Source of the DNA: Bryobacteraceae bacterium
GTDB taxonomy: Bacteria; Acidobacteriota; Terriglobia; Bryobacterales; Bryobacteraceae
Assembly: GCA_026002855.1 (NCBI GenBank)
Contig: BPGD01000001.1
Location: forward strand, 4,038,001 to 4,102,000
DNA: 64,000 nucleotides
Direction: 5' to 3'
Position numbers and translations under genes: made by a program. Below are positions 27,171-36,198 of the stretch, piece after piece. Position 1 is the first letter of the stretch; each line of letters opens with the position of its first letter. The notes beneath the pieces are model-generated. The model was not told the origin of the DNA and did no database searches. It worked only from the letters and a program-made list of their open reading frames with translations.

Positions 27171-28040
27171 TCATCGCCCCTGCCCCACGACTGCTTCCAC
27201 CCAGGCAGAGATCCACTCCGCCAGCCGGTCATAGGCCTCATCGGGCGGCATGGGCGGAGCGAGCCGTCTGCCAATGAGCAGGGAAAGGCGGCGGTAGTCG
27301 GTGAGATCCTCGCGCTCGATGCGGCGCGCCCCCGGCACATCCCACTCGCAACTGACCACCATCGCGCCCCCGGCCGCCTGCTCTTCGAGCCACGGCTGGA
27401 GCCCCGTTTCGGCCAGCCAGCCCGCATCATGCACGGGGTTGGTGGTGGCGGGCGCGACCAGGAAATCAAACTGTCCGATGCCCGCCGCCGTCAGCCATTC
27501 GGCGCCACGCATCAGCCGGAGATCGGCAAACTCGGCCAGATGCGGCAGGCTGATCACGCCCATGCGCGGCGCGTTGCCTGCATCCCAATCCGGCAGGCCG
27601 TTCATTTCCGGCCAGGGCTCGGGCGTCAGGATCTCAAGCCACGGGATGTCGCGCCCGTTCACGCGCACCGAGGAAGGGCCGCGTTCCACTTCCACGAGGG
27701 GCAGGCCGCACTGCCGGGCCTCTTCGAGGCCGGCTTCGACAATGACAACATCGCCGCGGGCGCCGAGTTCCTCCAGCCGCTCCCAGCCGCTTTCAAACAG
27801 GGGATCCGCCTCCAGCCGGCAGGCCTCTGCCAGCAATGCGGTCGGCCGCCAAAGCTGGATTCCGCCGGGACATAAGACGCGCAGCCCGGAACGGGTGGCC
27901 AGCTGAAGCGGCACGGGCTGGAATCCCTCGTTCAGAAACCACCGGGCCAAGGCGCAGGCCACCTGCGTCTTGCCGGCACCGGGCCGTCCGCTCGCCACAA
28001 CCAGCGCGCGCGGAGGAAACGGGAGTTGGGGTTCAGACAT
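27171..28040 (-). CDS. Shortened CobQ/CobB-like amidotransferase homologue
   Basis: The 289-residue protein has a P-loop (ASGRPGAGKTQVACAL, about 16-31), DVVIVEAGLEE, a segment SLPHLAEFADLRLM (164-177) matching the CobQ linker, and APATTNPVHDAGWLAETGL (196-214), which lines up with the start of the CobQ glutamine-amidotransferase domain. Cys231 (VVSCEWDVPG) stands where the nucleophile would be, but the following GGYQ is gone. The protein stops before the His-containing end of that domain. Typical CobQ is about 480-500 residues. Glutaminase activity is doubtful, and it may use ammonia, act as a salvage helper or be decaying. It is the first gene of the B12 operon, 157 bp before cobD. Confidence 0.7.
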   Translation of the reverse strand: MSEPQLPFPPRALVVASGRPGAGKTQVACALARWFLNEGFQPVPLQLATRSGLRVLCPGGIQLWRPTALLAEACRLEADPLFESGWERLEELGARGDVVIVEAGLEEARQCGLPLVEVERGPSSVRVNGRDIPWLEILTPEPWPEMNGLPDWDAGNAPRMGVISLPHLAEFADLRLMRGAEWLTAAGIGQFDFLVAPATTNPVHDAGWLAETGLQPWLEEQAAGGAMVVSCEWDVPGARRIEREDLTDYRRLSLLIGRRLAPPMPPDEAYDRLAEWISAWVEAVVGQGR

Positions 28041-28089
28041 GAAAGGTAGCGTTCCGCCCGAAGACGCAGGCGGCTTCTTCCAGCATAGG

Positions 28090-28114
28090 GCCCCGCGAGG
28101 CGTCCTTGCGGGGC
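28090..28114 (-). terminator. Possible Rrf2 terminator hairpin without T-tract
   Basis: A GCCCCGC/GCGGGGC 7-bp stem with an 11-nt loop lies about 30 nt after the Rrf2 stop on the minus strand, in the 103-bp gap before the CobQ-like gene. No T run follows. No adenosylcobalamin riboswitch was recognised in this gap or before cobD. Confidence 0.3.
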
Positions 28115-28143
28115 GGGCTCCGGGGCGGCGCCGTGCCGCCGCT

Positions 28144-28644
28144 TCAACCGGCCTTCAGTTGCGAGACCGCATTGGCAGCCTCGGCGCCTGCCTCCGCCAC
28201 CAGTTGCTGGAGGAAGCCTTTCATCTCCTGCTCGCTGCGCAACAGGTCGCGCAGCGTCGTCTTCTTGAGGATCGCGTCGAGATTCCGCTGTACCGCCGCC
28301 CACAGGATCTTCAGCGAGCAGTCGTCAGCGTGCGTGCAGGAGCGCTCCAGCCCGGCATGGCGGTCGCAGAAGTGCGCGTTGAAGAAGCTTCCGCCGAGCA
28401 GTCCCAACACTTCCGCGATGGTGATCTGGTTGGCGGGCCGGGCCAGAGTGTAGCCGCCGGCCTGGCCGCGGACGCTCTGAACCAGTCCTCCGAGCCGCAG
28501 GATCCGCATCAGCTTGGCCACATTGGGCACTGAAAGACCCTCGGCGCGGCTGATTTCGGGGATGCTGTGGCTCCGTTCCTCCCCATGGCGCGCCATATAG
28601 AGAAGGCAGCGCAAACCGTACTCTTCCTGGGCGCTGAGCTTCAT
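28144..28644 (-). CDS. Rrf2-family iron-sulfur regulator
   Basis: The 166-residue protein has the Rrf2 winged helix (LSAQEEYGLRCLLYMARHG, SIPEISRAEGLSVPNVAKLMRILRLGGLV, then RGQAGGYTLARP). Three cysteines with spacing C-x9-C-x5-C (HFCDRHAGLERSCTHADDC) could ligate an Fe-S cluster. IscR uses C-x5-C-x5-C and NsrR a different spacing again, so the ligand and role (Fe-S homeostasis, NO or redox) are not settled. The start at 28644 is where relatives begin (MKLSAQEEYG). It precedes the B12 operon on the same strand. Confidence 0.87.
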   Translation of the reverse strand: MKLSAQEEYGLRCLLYMARHGEERSHSIPEISRAEGLSVPNVAKLMRILRLGGLVQSVRGQAGGYTLARPANQITIAEVLGLLGGSFFNAHFCDRHAGLERSCTHADDCSLKILWAAVQRNLDAILKKTTLRDLLRSEQEMKGFLQQLVAEAGAEAANAVSQLKAG

Positions 28645-28889
28645 GCTTTCATTGTACGTCAAGATGGGATAAATCGAGACAAAAAGATTCGAATGGCAGG
28701 AAATCGGTCCAGCCTCCTCCGGCGGCGCGCCGGTGGATGTGCCTTCGGTCGGCCTGTTCGCATCCAGGAAGGAAGGGAGCGCTGAACAGGGAGAGCCCCC
28801 ATGATCCTGCGGGATCCGGGCAGGGATGAGGATCGCCGCGGCTGCGGGCCGCGCCGGGCCCGCCCGTATCGCGGCCCGGAAGGGCGTGA

Positions 28890-28918
28890 TTGGCGAGCGG
28901 GCGGCGCACCTTTGCTAA
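28890..28918 (+). promoter_or_regulatory. Possible promoter of the glucan phosphorylase gene
   Basis: TTGGCG (28890-28895), a 17-bp spacer and TGCTAA (28913-28918) lie 24 nt before the ATG. The match is moderate. The 297-bp divergent gap (28645-28941) shows no gene and no other clear signal. Confidence 0.35.
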
Positions 28919-28941
28919 CGTAGAGAGAGATTTGTTGACCC

Positions 28942-31494
28942 ATGGCCTTCCAAATACGACCGGTTAAGGAATTTCTGGTCAGTCCGGCGCTTCCGCCGGA
29001 GCTGTCGAGGCTCGGCGAGCTTGCCTACAACTTTTTGTGGAGCTGGCGTCAGCCGATCCGCACGGTCTTCAGCCGCCTCGATCCGGCGATGTGGAAAGAG
29101 TGCCGGCGCAACCCGGTGCTGATGCTGGGCCGCGTTTCGCAGGAGACGCTGCAAAAGGCGGCCGCCGACCCGCGCTACGTGGCGCTGTATGAAACCGCCT
29201 GCCGCGATTTCGACGAGTATATGGCGCAGCAGCCGCCGCCGGACGGCATCCGCGTGGCCTATTTTTCGATGGAGTACGGGCTGCTGGAGTCCGTTTCCAT
29301 CTATTCGGGCGGCCTGGGCATTCTTTCGGGCGACTATCTGAAGGCGGCCAGCGACGCCAACTTCGGCCTGGTGGGCGTGGGGCTGCTGTACCAGAAGGGC
29401 TATCTTGAGCAGCACCTGAACCCGGACGGCTGGCAGGTGGAGAAGTATCCGATCAACGACTTTTTCACCTGGCCGGTACAGCCCGCCCAGGACGCCAATG
29501 GCAACGAGATCGTGATCGAGCTGAGGCTGCCGCGGGGCAAGTGTTTTGTCAAGGTCTGGAAGATGCAGGTGGGGCGCGTCCCGCTGCTGCTGCTGGACAC
29601 GAACATCCCGGCAAACACGATCGACGAATACCGCGACATCACCGACCAGCTCTACGGCGGCGACGCGGTGACGCGCATCCAGCAGGAGTTCGTGCTTGGC
29701 GTGGGCGGGCTGCGGGCGCTCAAGGCGCTTGGCATGGAGCCGACGGTCTATCACATGAACGAAGGCCACTCCGCCTTCCTGGCCCTGGAGCGCATCCGCG
29801 TGCTGATGCAGGAGCAGGGACTGAGCTGGGAAGAAGCGCTTGAAGCGGCCCGCTGCAACAACTGCTTTACCACGCACACGCCCGTGCCGGCCGGCATCGA
29901 CATGTTCGACCCCGGGCTGATCTACGAATATTTCCACGCCTACTGCGAGCGCAACAGCGTCCCGTTCGAACGCTTTCTCGCGCTGGGCCAGGGCGGCACC
30001 GAGGAGCAGGGCGACCGCTTCTCGATGGCGGTGCTCGCCCTGAAAACGTCCGCCTACCGCAACGCCGTCAGCCGCCTGCATTCGGAGGTGAGCCGGAACA
30101 TGTTCTGGCGCCTGTGGCCGGATTTTCCGGTCCACGAGGTGCCGATCCTGCCGATCACCAACGGCGTCCATCTGCCCACGTGGCTGCATCCCGACCTGGC
30201 GGGGCTGTACGACCAGTATCTGGCCCCCGGATGGCGCGAGCAGTACCAGGATCCCGCCATCTGGGCGCAGGTGGCCGATATTCCGGACGAAGAGCTTTGG
30301 GAGATCCGCCGCCGCCGCAAGCGCCGCCTTATCGCCTTCATCCGCGAACGGCTGTTGCAACGCGCGCAGGAGCGCCACGCCTCCAGCACGGAGCTCCGGA
30401 GGCTGTCGGAGATCTTTGACCCGGAGGTCTTCACCATCGGCTTCGCTCGCCGCTTCGCCACCTACAAACGCGCAACGCTGTTTTTCCGCGACATCGCGCG
30501 GGTGAAGAAGATCCTGACCAACCCGCAGATGCCGGTGCAGATCGTGATCGCCGGCAAGGCGCACCCGAAGGACACGCCGGGCAAGACGCTGATCCGCGAA
30601 ATCATCCAGATTGCGCGCGACCCCGATCTGGCGCGCCACATCGTCTTCATCGAAGACTACGACATCGAAGTGGGCCGCGAACTGGTGCAGGGCGTCGACC
30701 TCTGGCTCAACACGCCGCGCCGCGGCGAAGAGGCCTGCGGCACCAGCGGCATGAAGGCCGCGATGAACGGCACGCTGAACCTGTCGATCCTCGACGGCTG
30801 GTTTGACGAGGCCTACGAGATCAGCGGCGGCTGGGCGATCGGCGACCGCGATCCCTATACGCCGGACGTCGACGACGTGCATGCGTCGTCGATTTATTCG
30901 CTGCTTGAGAACGAAATCCTGCCGATGTACTACCGCAACCGGGAGGAAGGCGTTCCGCTGGCATGGATGAAGCGCGTCAAGACGTCGATCATGAATCTGA
31001 GCCCGCAGTTCAATTGCCAGCGCATGATCCGCGATTACATCGAGCGGATGTACGAGCCGGCGCATCTGGCCGGTCTGCGGGCTTGCGAAGATGGCTGCCG
31101 GTGGGCGCGCGAGAAAGCGCAATGGAACCGCAGGGTCGAGCAGGCCTGGCCGCAGGTGAGCATTGAAGACGTTTCGGGCGCCGTGGGCCGCTCGATTGTG
31201 ACCGGTTCGCCCATCGAGCTCCGCGCCCTGGTCTTTCTGAACGGCCTGGGCCCGGCCGACGTTCGCGTCGAAGCGGTGGTCGGCCGCGTCAATCCCGATG
31301 GCGAGCTCTATGACACGACGGTGCTGAGCCTGCCTTTCCTGAAAGAACAGGATGGCAGGTTTTTGTTTGGACGCGACTTTGTGCCGCACCAGACGGGGCG
31401 CATCGGCTACACGCTCCGCGTCAGCCCGAACCGCAGCGAGGACCCGGTGACGCGCCCCTGCCTGCTGCCGGTGAAGTGGACGGCGAGGAATTAG
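28942..31494 (+). CDS. glgP: Alpha-glucan phosphorylase (GlgP, DUF3417-containing type)
   Basis: The 850-residue cytoplasmic enzyme releases glucose-1-phosphate from glycogen or maltodextrin. The N-terminal DUF3417 domain (about 15-110: LSRLGELAYNFLWSWRQPIRTVFSRL) is followed by the GT35-type phosphorylase domain: YFSMEYGLLESVSIYSGGLGILSGDYLKAASD, HMNEGHSAFLALERI, TTHTPVPAGID and FTIGFARRFATYKRA. The PLP-binding lysine lies in EEACGTSGMKAAMNG. The length fits the short bacterial/archaeal group of this family. No other glycogen genes are adjacent. Confidence 0.93.
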   Translation: MAFQIRPVKEFLVSPALPPELSRLGELAYNFLWSWRQPIRTVFSRLDPAMWKECRRNPVLMLGRVSQETLQKAAADPRYVALYETACRDFDEYMAQQPPPDGIRVAYFSMEYGLLESVSIYSGGLGILSGDYLKAASDANFGLVGVGLLYQKGYLEQHLNPDGWQVEKYPINDFFTWPVQPAQDANGNEIVIELRLPRGKCFVKVWKMQVGRVPLLLLDTNIPANTIDEYRDITDQLYGGDAVTRIQQEFVLGVGGLRALKALGMEPTVYHMNEGHSAFLALERIRVLMQEQGLSWEEALEAARCNNCFTTHTPVPAGIDMFDPGLIYEYFHAYCERNSVPFERFLALGQGGTEEQGDRFSMAVLALKTSAYRNAVSRLHSEVSRNMFWRLWPDFPVHEVPILPITNGVHLPTWLHPDLAGLYDQYLAPGWREQYQDPAIWAQVADIPDEELWEIRRRRKRRLIAFIRERLLQRAQERHASSTELRRLSEIFDPEVFTIGFARRFATYKRATLFFRDIARVKKILTNPQMPVQIVIAGKAHPKDTPGKTLIREIIQIARDPDLARHIVFIEDYDIEVGRELVQGVDLWLNTPRRGEEACGTSGMKAAMNGTLNLSILDGWFDEAYEISGGWAIGDRDPYTPDVDDVHASSIYSLLENEILPMYYRNREEGVPLAWMKRVKTSIMNLSPQFNCQRMIRDYIERMYEPAHLAGLRACEDGCRWAREKAQWNRRVEQAWPQVSIEDVSGAVGRSIVTGSPIELRALVFLNGLGPADVRVEAVVGRVNPDGELYDTTVLSLPFLKEQDGRFLFGRDFVPHQTGRIGYTLRVSPNRSEDPVTRPCLLPVKWTARN

Positions 31495-31739
31495 CAGGAA
31501 AGGGCTGGATTCCGGCCCGGAAGCGTGATATGTATGAGGAGTGCCGGGCGCTATGCCGGCGCCGGTTCCGGACGGGACGGCGGGCGGCGGGGACGGCACA
31601 AAGGCTGGTGCGCAGATCCCTCCCAGACGGCTGACCTCCGGGCGGCGGCCCGCCCCGGGAGCCGGATCCCGACGACCTGCCCGTAGAAGCGATCCGCACT
31701 GATCCTGACAAACAACGATCACAAGGAGTCCATCCCCAC

Positions 31740-32225
31740 ATGGAAGGCGACCGCAAATACAGACAGCGGGGATACATGGATTATGAGACGCCCGCCGGCG
31801 GAGAGCGCGAAAGCGAACGGCCGAAGCCGCGAGGGCCGCGCCCGCCCATCGACGTCACCGGCCCGCGGCTGCCGCGCATGGTGGAGGCGGTGACGGCGGC
31901 CCGCTGCTACAACTGCTCGACGCCGTTCCCGCCCGACATGGACTTTTCGGGCAACTGCCCGAAGTGCGGCGCCGAGCTGCACTGCTGCAAGCAGTGCGCC
32001 TTTTTCGAGCCCTCCACGCGCTTCCAGTGCACCAAGCCGATTCCGGCGCGCATTCCTTACAAGGACCGCGCCAATGACTGCCAGTTCTTCCGGCCGCGCG
32101 TGACGGTGGCGCGCGACAGCGCCCCGCCGGCCTCGGTGGTGCGGATGAGTGACCGGCCCGACGTGGCCGCACCGAAAAGCGCCGCCGACGCGCGGCTCGC
32201 CTTCGACCGCCTGTTCAAGAAGTAG
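31740..32225 (+). CDS. Cys-rich zinc-ribbon protein of unknown function
   Basis: The 161-residue soluble protein has a disordered charged N-terminus (1-50), then a zinc ribbon (C56-x2-C59 ... C73-x2-C76) and a second Cys module (C83-x2-C86-A-F-F-E-P ... C97 ... D-C114-Q-F-F). The C-terminus is low in structure and ends FDRLFKK. AAGGAG lies 7-8 nt before the ATG. It is followed after 14 bp by the alcohol dehydrogenase gene and probably co-transcribed. Nothing indicates DNA binding or enzymatic activity. The second module is the same type as at the end of the MarR protein at 18398-19084. Confidence 0.75.
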   Translation: MEGDRKYRQRGYMDYETPAGGERESERPKPRGPRPPIDVTGPRLPRMVEAVTAARCYNCSTPFPPDMDFSGNCPKCGAELHCCKQCAFFEPSTRFQCTKPIPARIPYKDRANDCQFFRPRVTVARDSAPPASVVRMSDRPDVAAPKSAADARLAFDRLFKK

Positions 32226-32239
32226 CCGCCGCGAGCGCC

Positions 32240-33271
32240 ATGGCCATCGCGCTGCTTACCAGCATCCGCAGGTTCGAGCTGCGGCCTTACGAGCCCGAAC
32301 CGCCGGGCCCGGGCGAAGTGCAGGTGCGCGTGGCCGCCGTCGGCGTCTGCGGCAGCGACCTGCACAATTTCGCCGAAGGCAGCGTCGGGGGAATGCCCTG
32401 CATCTATCCGATGGTGCTGGGCCACGAGCCCACTGGCGTGGTCAGCGCCGTGGGCCCGGGCGTCACCCAATGGGCGCCGGGCGACCGGGTGGCGCTGGAG
32501 GCGCCGCTGTACTGCTATCACTGCGAGTACTGCCTGAGCGGCCGGCACAACCTGTGTCACCACGTCCGCTTCCTGTCGAATCCTGGCGAGCCGGGCTTCT
32601 TCCGCGATCATGTGAACCTGCCTGCGGTGAATCTGCTGCCGCTGCCAAAGAATCTGGGCCTGGCCGAGGGCACGCTGTTCGAACCCATCGGGATCGCGCT
32701 GCATTCGTTCCGTTTCGGGCAGCCGAAGCTCGGCGAGACGGCAGCGGTCATCGGCGCGGGCCCTATCGGGCTGACGACGATTGCGTGTCTGAAACTGGCC
32801 GGCGTGACGCGCATCTGGACGGTGGAGCCGGTGGCCCACCGGCGCGAGATGGCGCAACGGTGCGGCGCCGACGCCGTGATCGACCCGGCCCAGGCGGATC
32901 CGGTGAAGGAAGTGCTGCGCGACACCGGCGGGCGGGGCGTCGACATGGTGTTCGACTGCGCCGGCCGGGGCGACACCCACAACCAGGCCATCCACATGGG
33001 CGCTCCGGCGGCGCGCATCGTCATCACCGCCCTGCCCAGCGAGGAGCGGCTCCCGGTGGACTTCTTCACGCTGCGGCGCAAGGAGCAGTGGTTTTTCCCG
33101 GTGCGGCGCTCGAATCACCGCAGCGAGCTCGCGCTGAAGCTGCTGGCCGCGCACACCGCGCTGTTCGCGCACATGGTGACGCACCGCTGGCCGCTCGAGC
33201 GCGTGCAGCAGGCGTTTGAAACCCTGGAAGCTTACGCGGACGGCGTGGGCAAAATCGTTCTGCTGCCCTGA
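32240..33271 (+). CDS. Zinc-dependent medium-chain alcohol/polyol dehydrogenase
   Basis: The 343-residue enzyme oxidises an alcohol or polyol with NAD(P). It has the catalytic-zinc Cys (GVCGSDLHNF), GHEPTGVV with its His-Glu pair, the structural-zinc lobe with four Cys (CYHCEYCLSGRHNLC), and a Rossmann nucleotide loop (VIGAGPIGLTT). FEPIGIALHSF supplies a further conserved Glu and His. Sequence type is sorbitol/threonine-dehydrogenase-like, and the substrate is unknown. It follows the zinc-ribbon gene closely and ends 7 bp before the convergent GGT stop. Confidence 0.9.
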   Translation: MAIALLTSIRRFELRPYEPEPPGPGEVQVRVAAVGVCGSDLHNFAEGSVGGMPCIYPMVLGHEPTGVVSAVGPGVTQWAPGDRVALEAPLYCYHCEYCLSGRHNLCHHVRFLSNPGEPGFFRDHVNLPAVNLLPLPKNLGLAEGTLFEPIGIALHSFRFGQPKLGETAAVIGAGPIGLTTIACLKLAGVTRIWTVEPVAHRREMAQRCGADAVIDPAQADPVKEVLRDTGGRGVDMVFDCAGRGDTHNQAIHMGAPAARIVITALPSEERLPVDFFTLRRKEQWFFPVRRSNHRSELALKLLAAHTALFAHMVTHRWPLERVQQAFETLEAYADGVGKIVLLP

Positions 33272-33277
33272 TTCATG

Positions 33278-34921
33278 TCATCGCAGCGCGGGCGCCGCAT
33301 GGCCGTCGCCGCGCGGATCGGCGGCGGCGAATTTCACGCCGGAATTCCTGTCGATGCCCGCCACCGCCCCGCGGCCCATGTTCATCGAATAATCGAGCCG
33401 CATTTCCACCTGGTGGCCCATGGCGCGCAGCATCTCCACGGCCGCGCCGGGGACGCGCGCCTCAAGCTGCACGTCGCAGCCCTGCGGGCCCGCCTTGGTG
33501 AAGCGGGGCGCTTCGAGCGCGGCCTGCGGGTTCATGCCATAGTCGGCAAGATTCGACACAAACTGCGCGTGCGCCAGCGGCTGGTTGGCTCCGCCCATGA
33601 TGCCGAAGGCCATCGCCACGCCGTCCGTTTCCAGAAATCCGGGAATAATCGTGTGAAAACTTCTTTTTCGCGGCTGTAATTCGTTCGGATGTCCGGGTGT
33701 CAGAACGAAATCACTGCCGCGGTTTTGCAGCAGAAATCCGGTTCCTTCGGGCGAAATTCCGCTGCCCCAGGCGGCGCGGATGCTCTGGATCCAGCTCACG
33801 ATGTTGCCCGCGTCGTCGGCCGCGGCCAGGTAGGTGGTGTCGGAGGCGCGCGGCCGGCCCGGCTGCGCGTCGCAGCGGGCGCGCTTCCAGTCGATCAGCG
33901 TGGCGCGCCGCTTCGCATAGTCCTTCTCGAGCAGGCCCTGAAGCGGGACGCGCGCCTGCCGCGGGTCCGCGTTGTAGGCCATCAGGTCGGCGTAGGCAAG
34001 TTTCATCGACTCGATCTTCCAGTGCAGCGCTTCCGCCGAAAACGGCCCCGAGGCCGGCGCCGGAAACTGCTCCATGATGTTGAGCATCAGCAGCACGGCC
34101 AGGCCCTGCCCGTTGGGCGGCAGCTCGTGCACGCGCCAGCCACGGTAGGTGGTCGAGATGGGTTGCACCCATTCGGGTTCGTATTCGGCGAGGTCTTCCG
34201 CCACCATGCGGCCTCCGTACTTCCGGCTGGCCGCGAGGATCGCCTCAGCCACCGGCCCGCGATAGAAGGCGTCGCGGCCGCCCGCGGCGATCTGCCGGAG
34301 AGTTCGCGCGAGCGCCGGGTTGCGGAACACCTGGCCCGCCCGAGGCGGCGGCAGGAACACGCGTGCCGCTTCCTCTGATTCGCCCGCCCGCGGCGAGTCC
34401 CAAAGCGAGGCGATGACTTCATGAACGGGGTGGCCGTCCTCGGCCAGCCGGATCGCATCCTCAAACAGCTCTCTCCAGGCGAGCCTGCCGAAGCGGCGGT
34501 GCGCCTCCTGCCAGCCGGCCACCGCCCCAGGCACCGTCACGGAATGGATCCCCGAAGCGGGCATCGTCTGATGGCCCTGCTCGCGCAGCCATTGCGCCGA
34601 GAGCCCGCGCGGGGCCCAGCCGGAGGCGTTGAGCCCTTCGAGCTTCCCGCTTCGCCCGTCGCGGTGGATGAGGAACAGATCGCCGCCAGGGCCGCACATC
34701 ATCGGCTCCACCACGCTCAGCACCGCGTTGGCGGCGATGGCGGCATCGACGGCCGAGCCGCCTTTTTCGAGAATCCGCACGCCAGCCTGCGTGGCCAGCG
34801 CGTGGCTGGTGGCCACCACACCGTGCCGGCTGTAAACAATCGAACGCGACTGGTTCCGGTCCTGGCCGGGCGCGAGCGACGCGGCAAACATGAGCAGTGC
34901 AATCCACCTCACGCGCTCCAT
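33278..34921 (-). CDS. ggt: Gamma-glutamyltransferase (Ntn-hydrolase), exported
   Basis: The 547-residue precursor has a signal peptide (about residues 1-19) and the GGT fold: VVATSHALATQAGVRILEKGGSAVDAAIAANAVLSVVEPMMCGPGGD, then the cleavage and nucleophile site SDTTYLAAADDAGN. The first Thr of TTY should become the catalytic N-terminus of the small subunit. PHPRNELQ-like and GIMGGANQPLAHAQF elements follow. It acts in the periplasm on glutathione or gamma-glutamyl peptides. The start at 34921 is set by the signal peptide. It diverges from the radical SAM gene, 93 bp away. Confidence 0.9.
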   Translation of the reverse strand: MERVRWIALLMFAASLAPGQDRNQSRSIVYSRHGVVATSHALATQAGVRILEKGGSAVDAAIAANAVLSVVEPMMCGPGGDLFLIHRDGRSGKLEGLNASGWAPRGLSAQWLREQGHQTMPASGIHSVTVPGAVAGWQEAHRRFGRLAWRELFEDAIRLAEDGHPVHEVIASLWDSPRAGESEEAARVFLPPPRAGQVFRNPALARTLRQIAAGGRDAFYRGPVAEAILAASRKYGGRMVAEDLAEYEPEWVQPISTTYRGWRVHELPPNGQGLAVLLMLNIMEQFPAPASGPFSAEALHWKIESMKLAYADLMAYNADPRQARVPLQGLLEKDYAKRRATLIDWKRARCDAQPGRPRASDTTYLAAADDAGNIVSWIQSIRAAWGSGISPEGTGFLLQNRGSDFVLTPGHPNELQPRKRSFHTIIPGFLETDGVAMAFGIMGGANQPLAHAQFVSNLADYGMNPQAALEAPRFTKAGPQGCDVQLEARVPGAAVEMLRAMGHQVEMRLDYSMNMGRGAVAGIDRNSGVKFAAADPRGDGHAAPALR

Positions 34922-35014
34922 TGGATCACGTTTTGCCTGCCGGCGGCAGCCAGCGGGGCGGGCGAAACCATGCAGCGCGGCGCGGTAGGCTGGAATCAGA
35001 ACCTCTGGAGGGCG

Positions 35015-36103
35015 ATGTTCTCTACTGTTTTTGAAGCCTGCTGGCGGCGCGTGTGCGAACGGCCGGAGCTGCCGCTGAGCAACCCCGAATTCGGCTCGGG
35101 CGGCGCGCTGGACGCGGAGCTGCTCGCCCGGGCGCGGCTGCGCAAGGCGGAGATGTTTGGCGGAGCGGTCTTTCCGGTGTCGCCGCTGTATGTCACCTCG
35201 ATCTGCAAGGAGCGTTGCACGTATTGTAACTACCGTGCCGGCTCCAGGGACCCGGATCTGAAGCGCGTCCGTCTGTCGGACGCCGAGCTCGAACGCGAGG
35301 TGCGTTTCCTCGTCGAAGAGCGCGGGCTGCGGGCGGTGGAACTCGTCTATGCGTCCGACCCGCTCGTCACGGTCGATGACATCTGCCGGCACGTGGAGCT
35401 CACCGCGCGCGTGATGGCCCGCGCCGGCCACGTGAATGTGGGGCTGAGCGCGGAGCCGGTCTCGGCGCAGGACTACCGCCGTCTGCGGGATGCCGGACTC
35501 ACCTTCAGCGTCGTCTGGATGGAGACCTACGACCCTGTCCGCTACCGCGAGCTGCACCCCGGGCGTCAGACCAAGGCAGATTTTTACTGGCGGCTGGAAT
35601 CTTACGAGCGGATGATCGAAGCGGGCCTCGAGGGCATCGGCTACGGGGTGCTGAGCGGCCTGGCCGACTGGCGGCGGGACTGGTCGATGCTTGCCGTGCA
35701 TCAGCGCTGGCTACGGCGGACGTACGGCCGCGGGCCGAACATCCTCGGCATTCCACGGCTCCGCCCGGCCCCGGGAGCGACGTATCAGGAACGGGAGCAT
35801 CTGCCGTCGGATGCGGCCTTTCGCTCCCTGGTCGCCTGGCACAATTCGCTGTTTCCCGACGTTCTGCCGTTCGTGTCGACGCGGGAAGACTTTGAGACCT
35901 GCCTTCAGTTGGCCGCCGGCGGAGGGTGCCTGTTCACGTTCAACTGCTCCACCGTGCCTGGCGGCTACACGTTGCCAAACCGTGGCGCGCAGTTCGTTAC
36001 GGGCAACTACGATGCGCCGGTCTTTGCTCCGCGGCTGCGGGCGGCAGGGCTTGCGCCGGAGTGGGCGTGGCGGCCGTCAACCTGCTATACTGTGGGTGTT
36101 TGA
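35015..36103 (+). CDS. ThiH-like radical SAM enzyme
   Basis: The 362-residue enzyme has the radical SAM CxxxCxxC motif (SICKERCTYCNYR, about residue 68). LVYASDPLVTVDDI, NVGLSAEPVSAQDYRRLRDAGL and GPNILGIPRLRPAPGATYQ are typical of the ThiH/HydG/BATS group. ThiH splits tyrosine to dehydroglycine for thiazole synthesis; HydG is a hydrogenase maturase. No thi or hyd genes are next to it, so its role is open. GGAGG lies 5 nt before the ATG. Length is close to that of ThiH. Confidence 0.83.
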   Translation: MFSTVFEACWRRVCERPELPLSNPEFGSGGALDAELLARARLRKAEMFGGAVFPVSPLYVTSICKERCTYCNYRAGSRDPDLKRVRLSDAELEREVRFLVEERGLRAVELVYASDPLVTVDDICRHVELTARVMARAGHVNVGLSAEPVSAQDYRRLRDAGLTFSVVWMETYDPVRYRELHPGRQTKADFYWRLESYERMIEAGLEGIGYGVLSGLADWRRDWSMLAVHQRWLRRTYGRGPNILGIPRLRPAPGATYQEREHLPSDAAFRSLVAWHNSLFPDVLPFVSTREDFETCLQLAAGGGCLFTFNCSTVPGGYTLPNRGAQFVTGNYDAPVFAPRLRAAGLAPEWAWRPSTCYTVGV

Positions 36104-36130
36104 CTGCGCCCGCCGCAAGGCGTGGTGTGT

Positions 36131-36160
36131 TTGACACTCCGCGCCGGCGATCCGTAGAAT
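36131..36160 (+). promoter_or_regulatory. Promoter of the rplM-rpsI ribosomal operon
   Basis: A consensus -35 TTGACA (36131-36136), an 18-bp spacer and TAGAAT (36155-36160) lie 38 bp before the rplM ATG. Transcription should begin near 36167. It is one of the two best housekeeping promoter matches seen in the window. Confidence 0.75.
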
Positions 36161-36198
36161 AAAGTGTTTGTACCTCGCTGAACGGAGATCGTTTGTCC

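Noticed and set aside
28659-28943. Minus-strand frames of 86-94 codons between Rrf2 and glgP
   Set aside because: They are Arg/Pro-rich, overlap each other in different frames and carry the glgP promoter region. They are not credible genes.
31529-31633. A 34-codon Arg-rich frame between glgP and the zinc-ribbon gene
   Set aside because: It has no convincing ribosome-binding site, biased composition and no conservation that can be judged. Nothing else was seen in this 245-bp gap.
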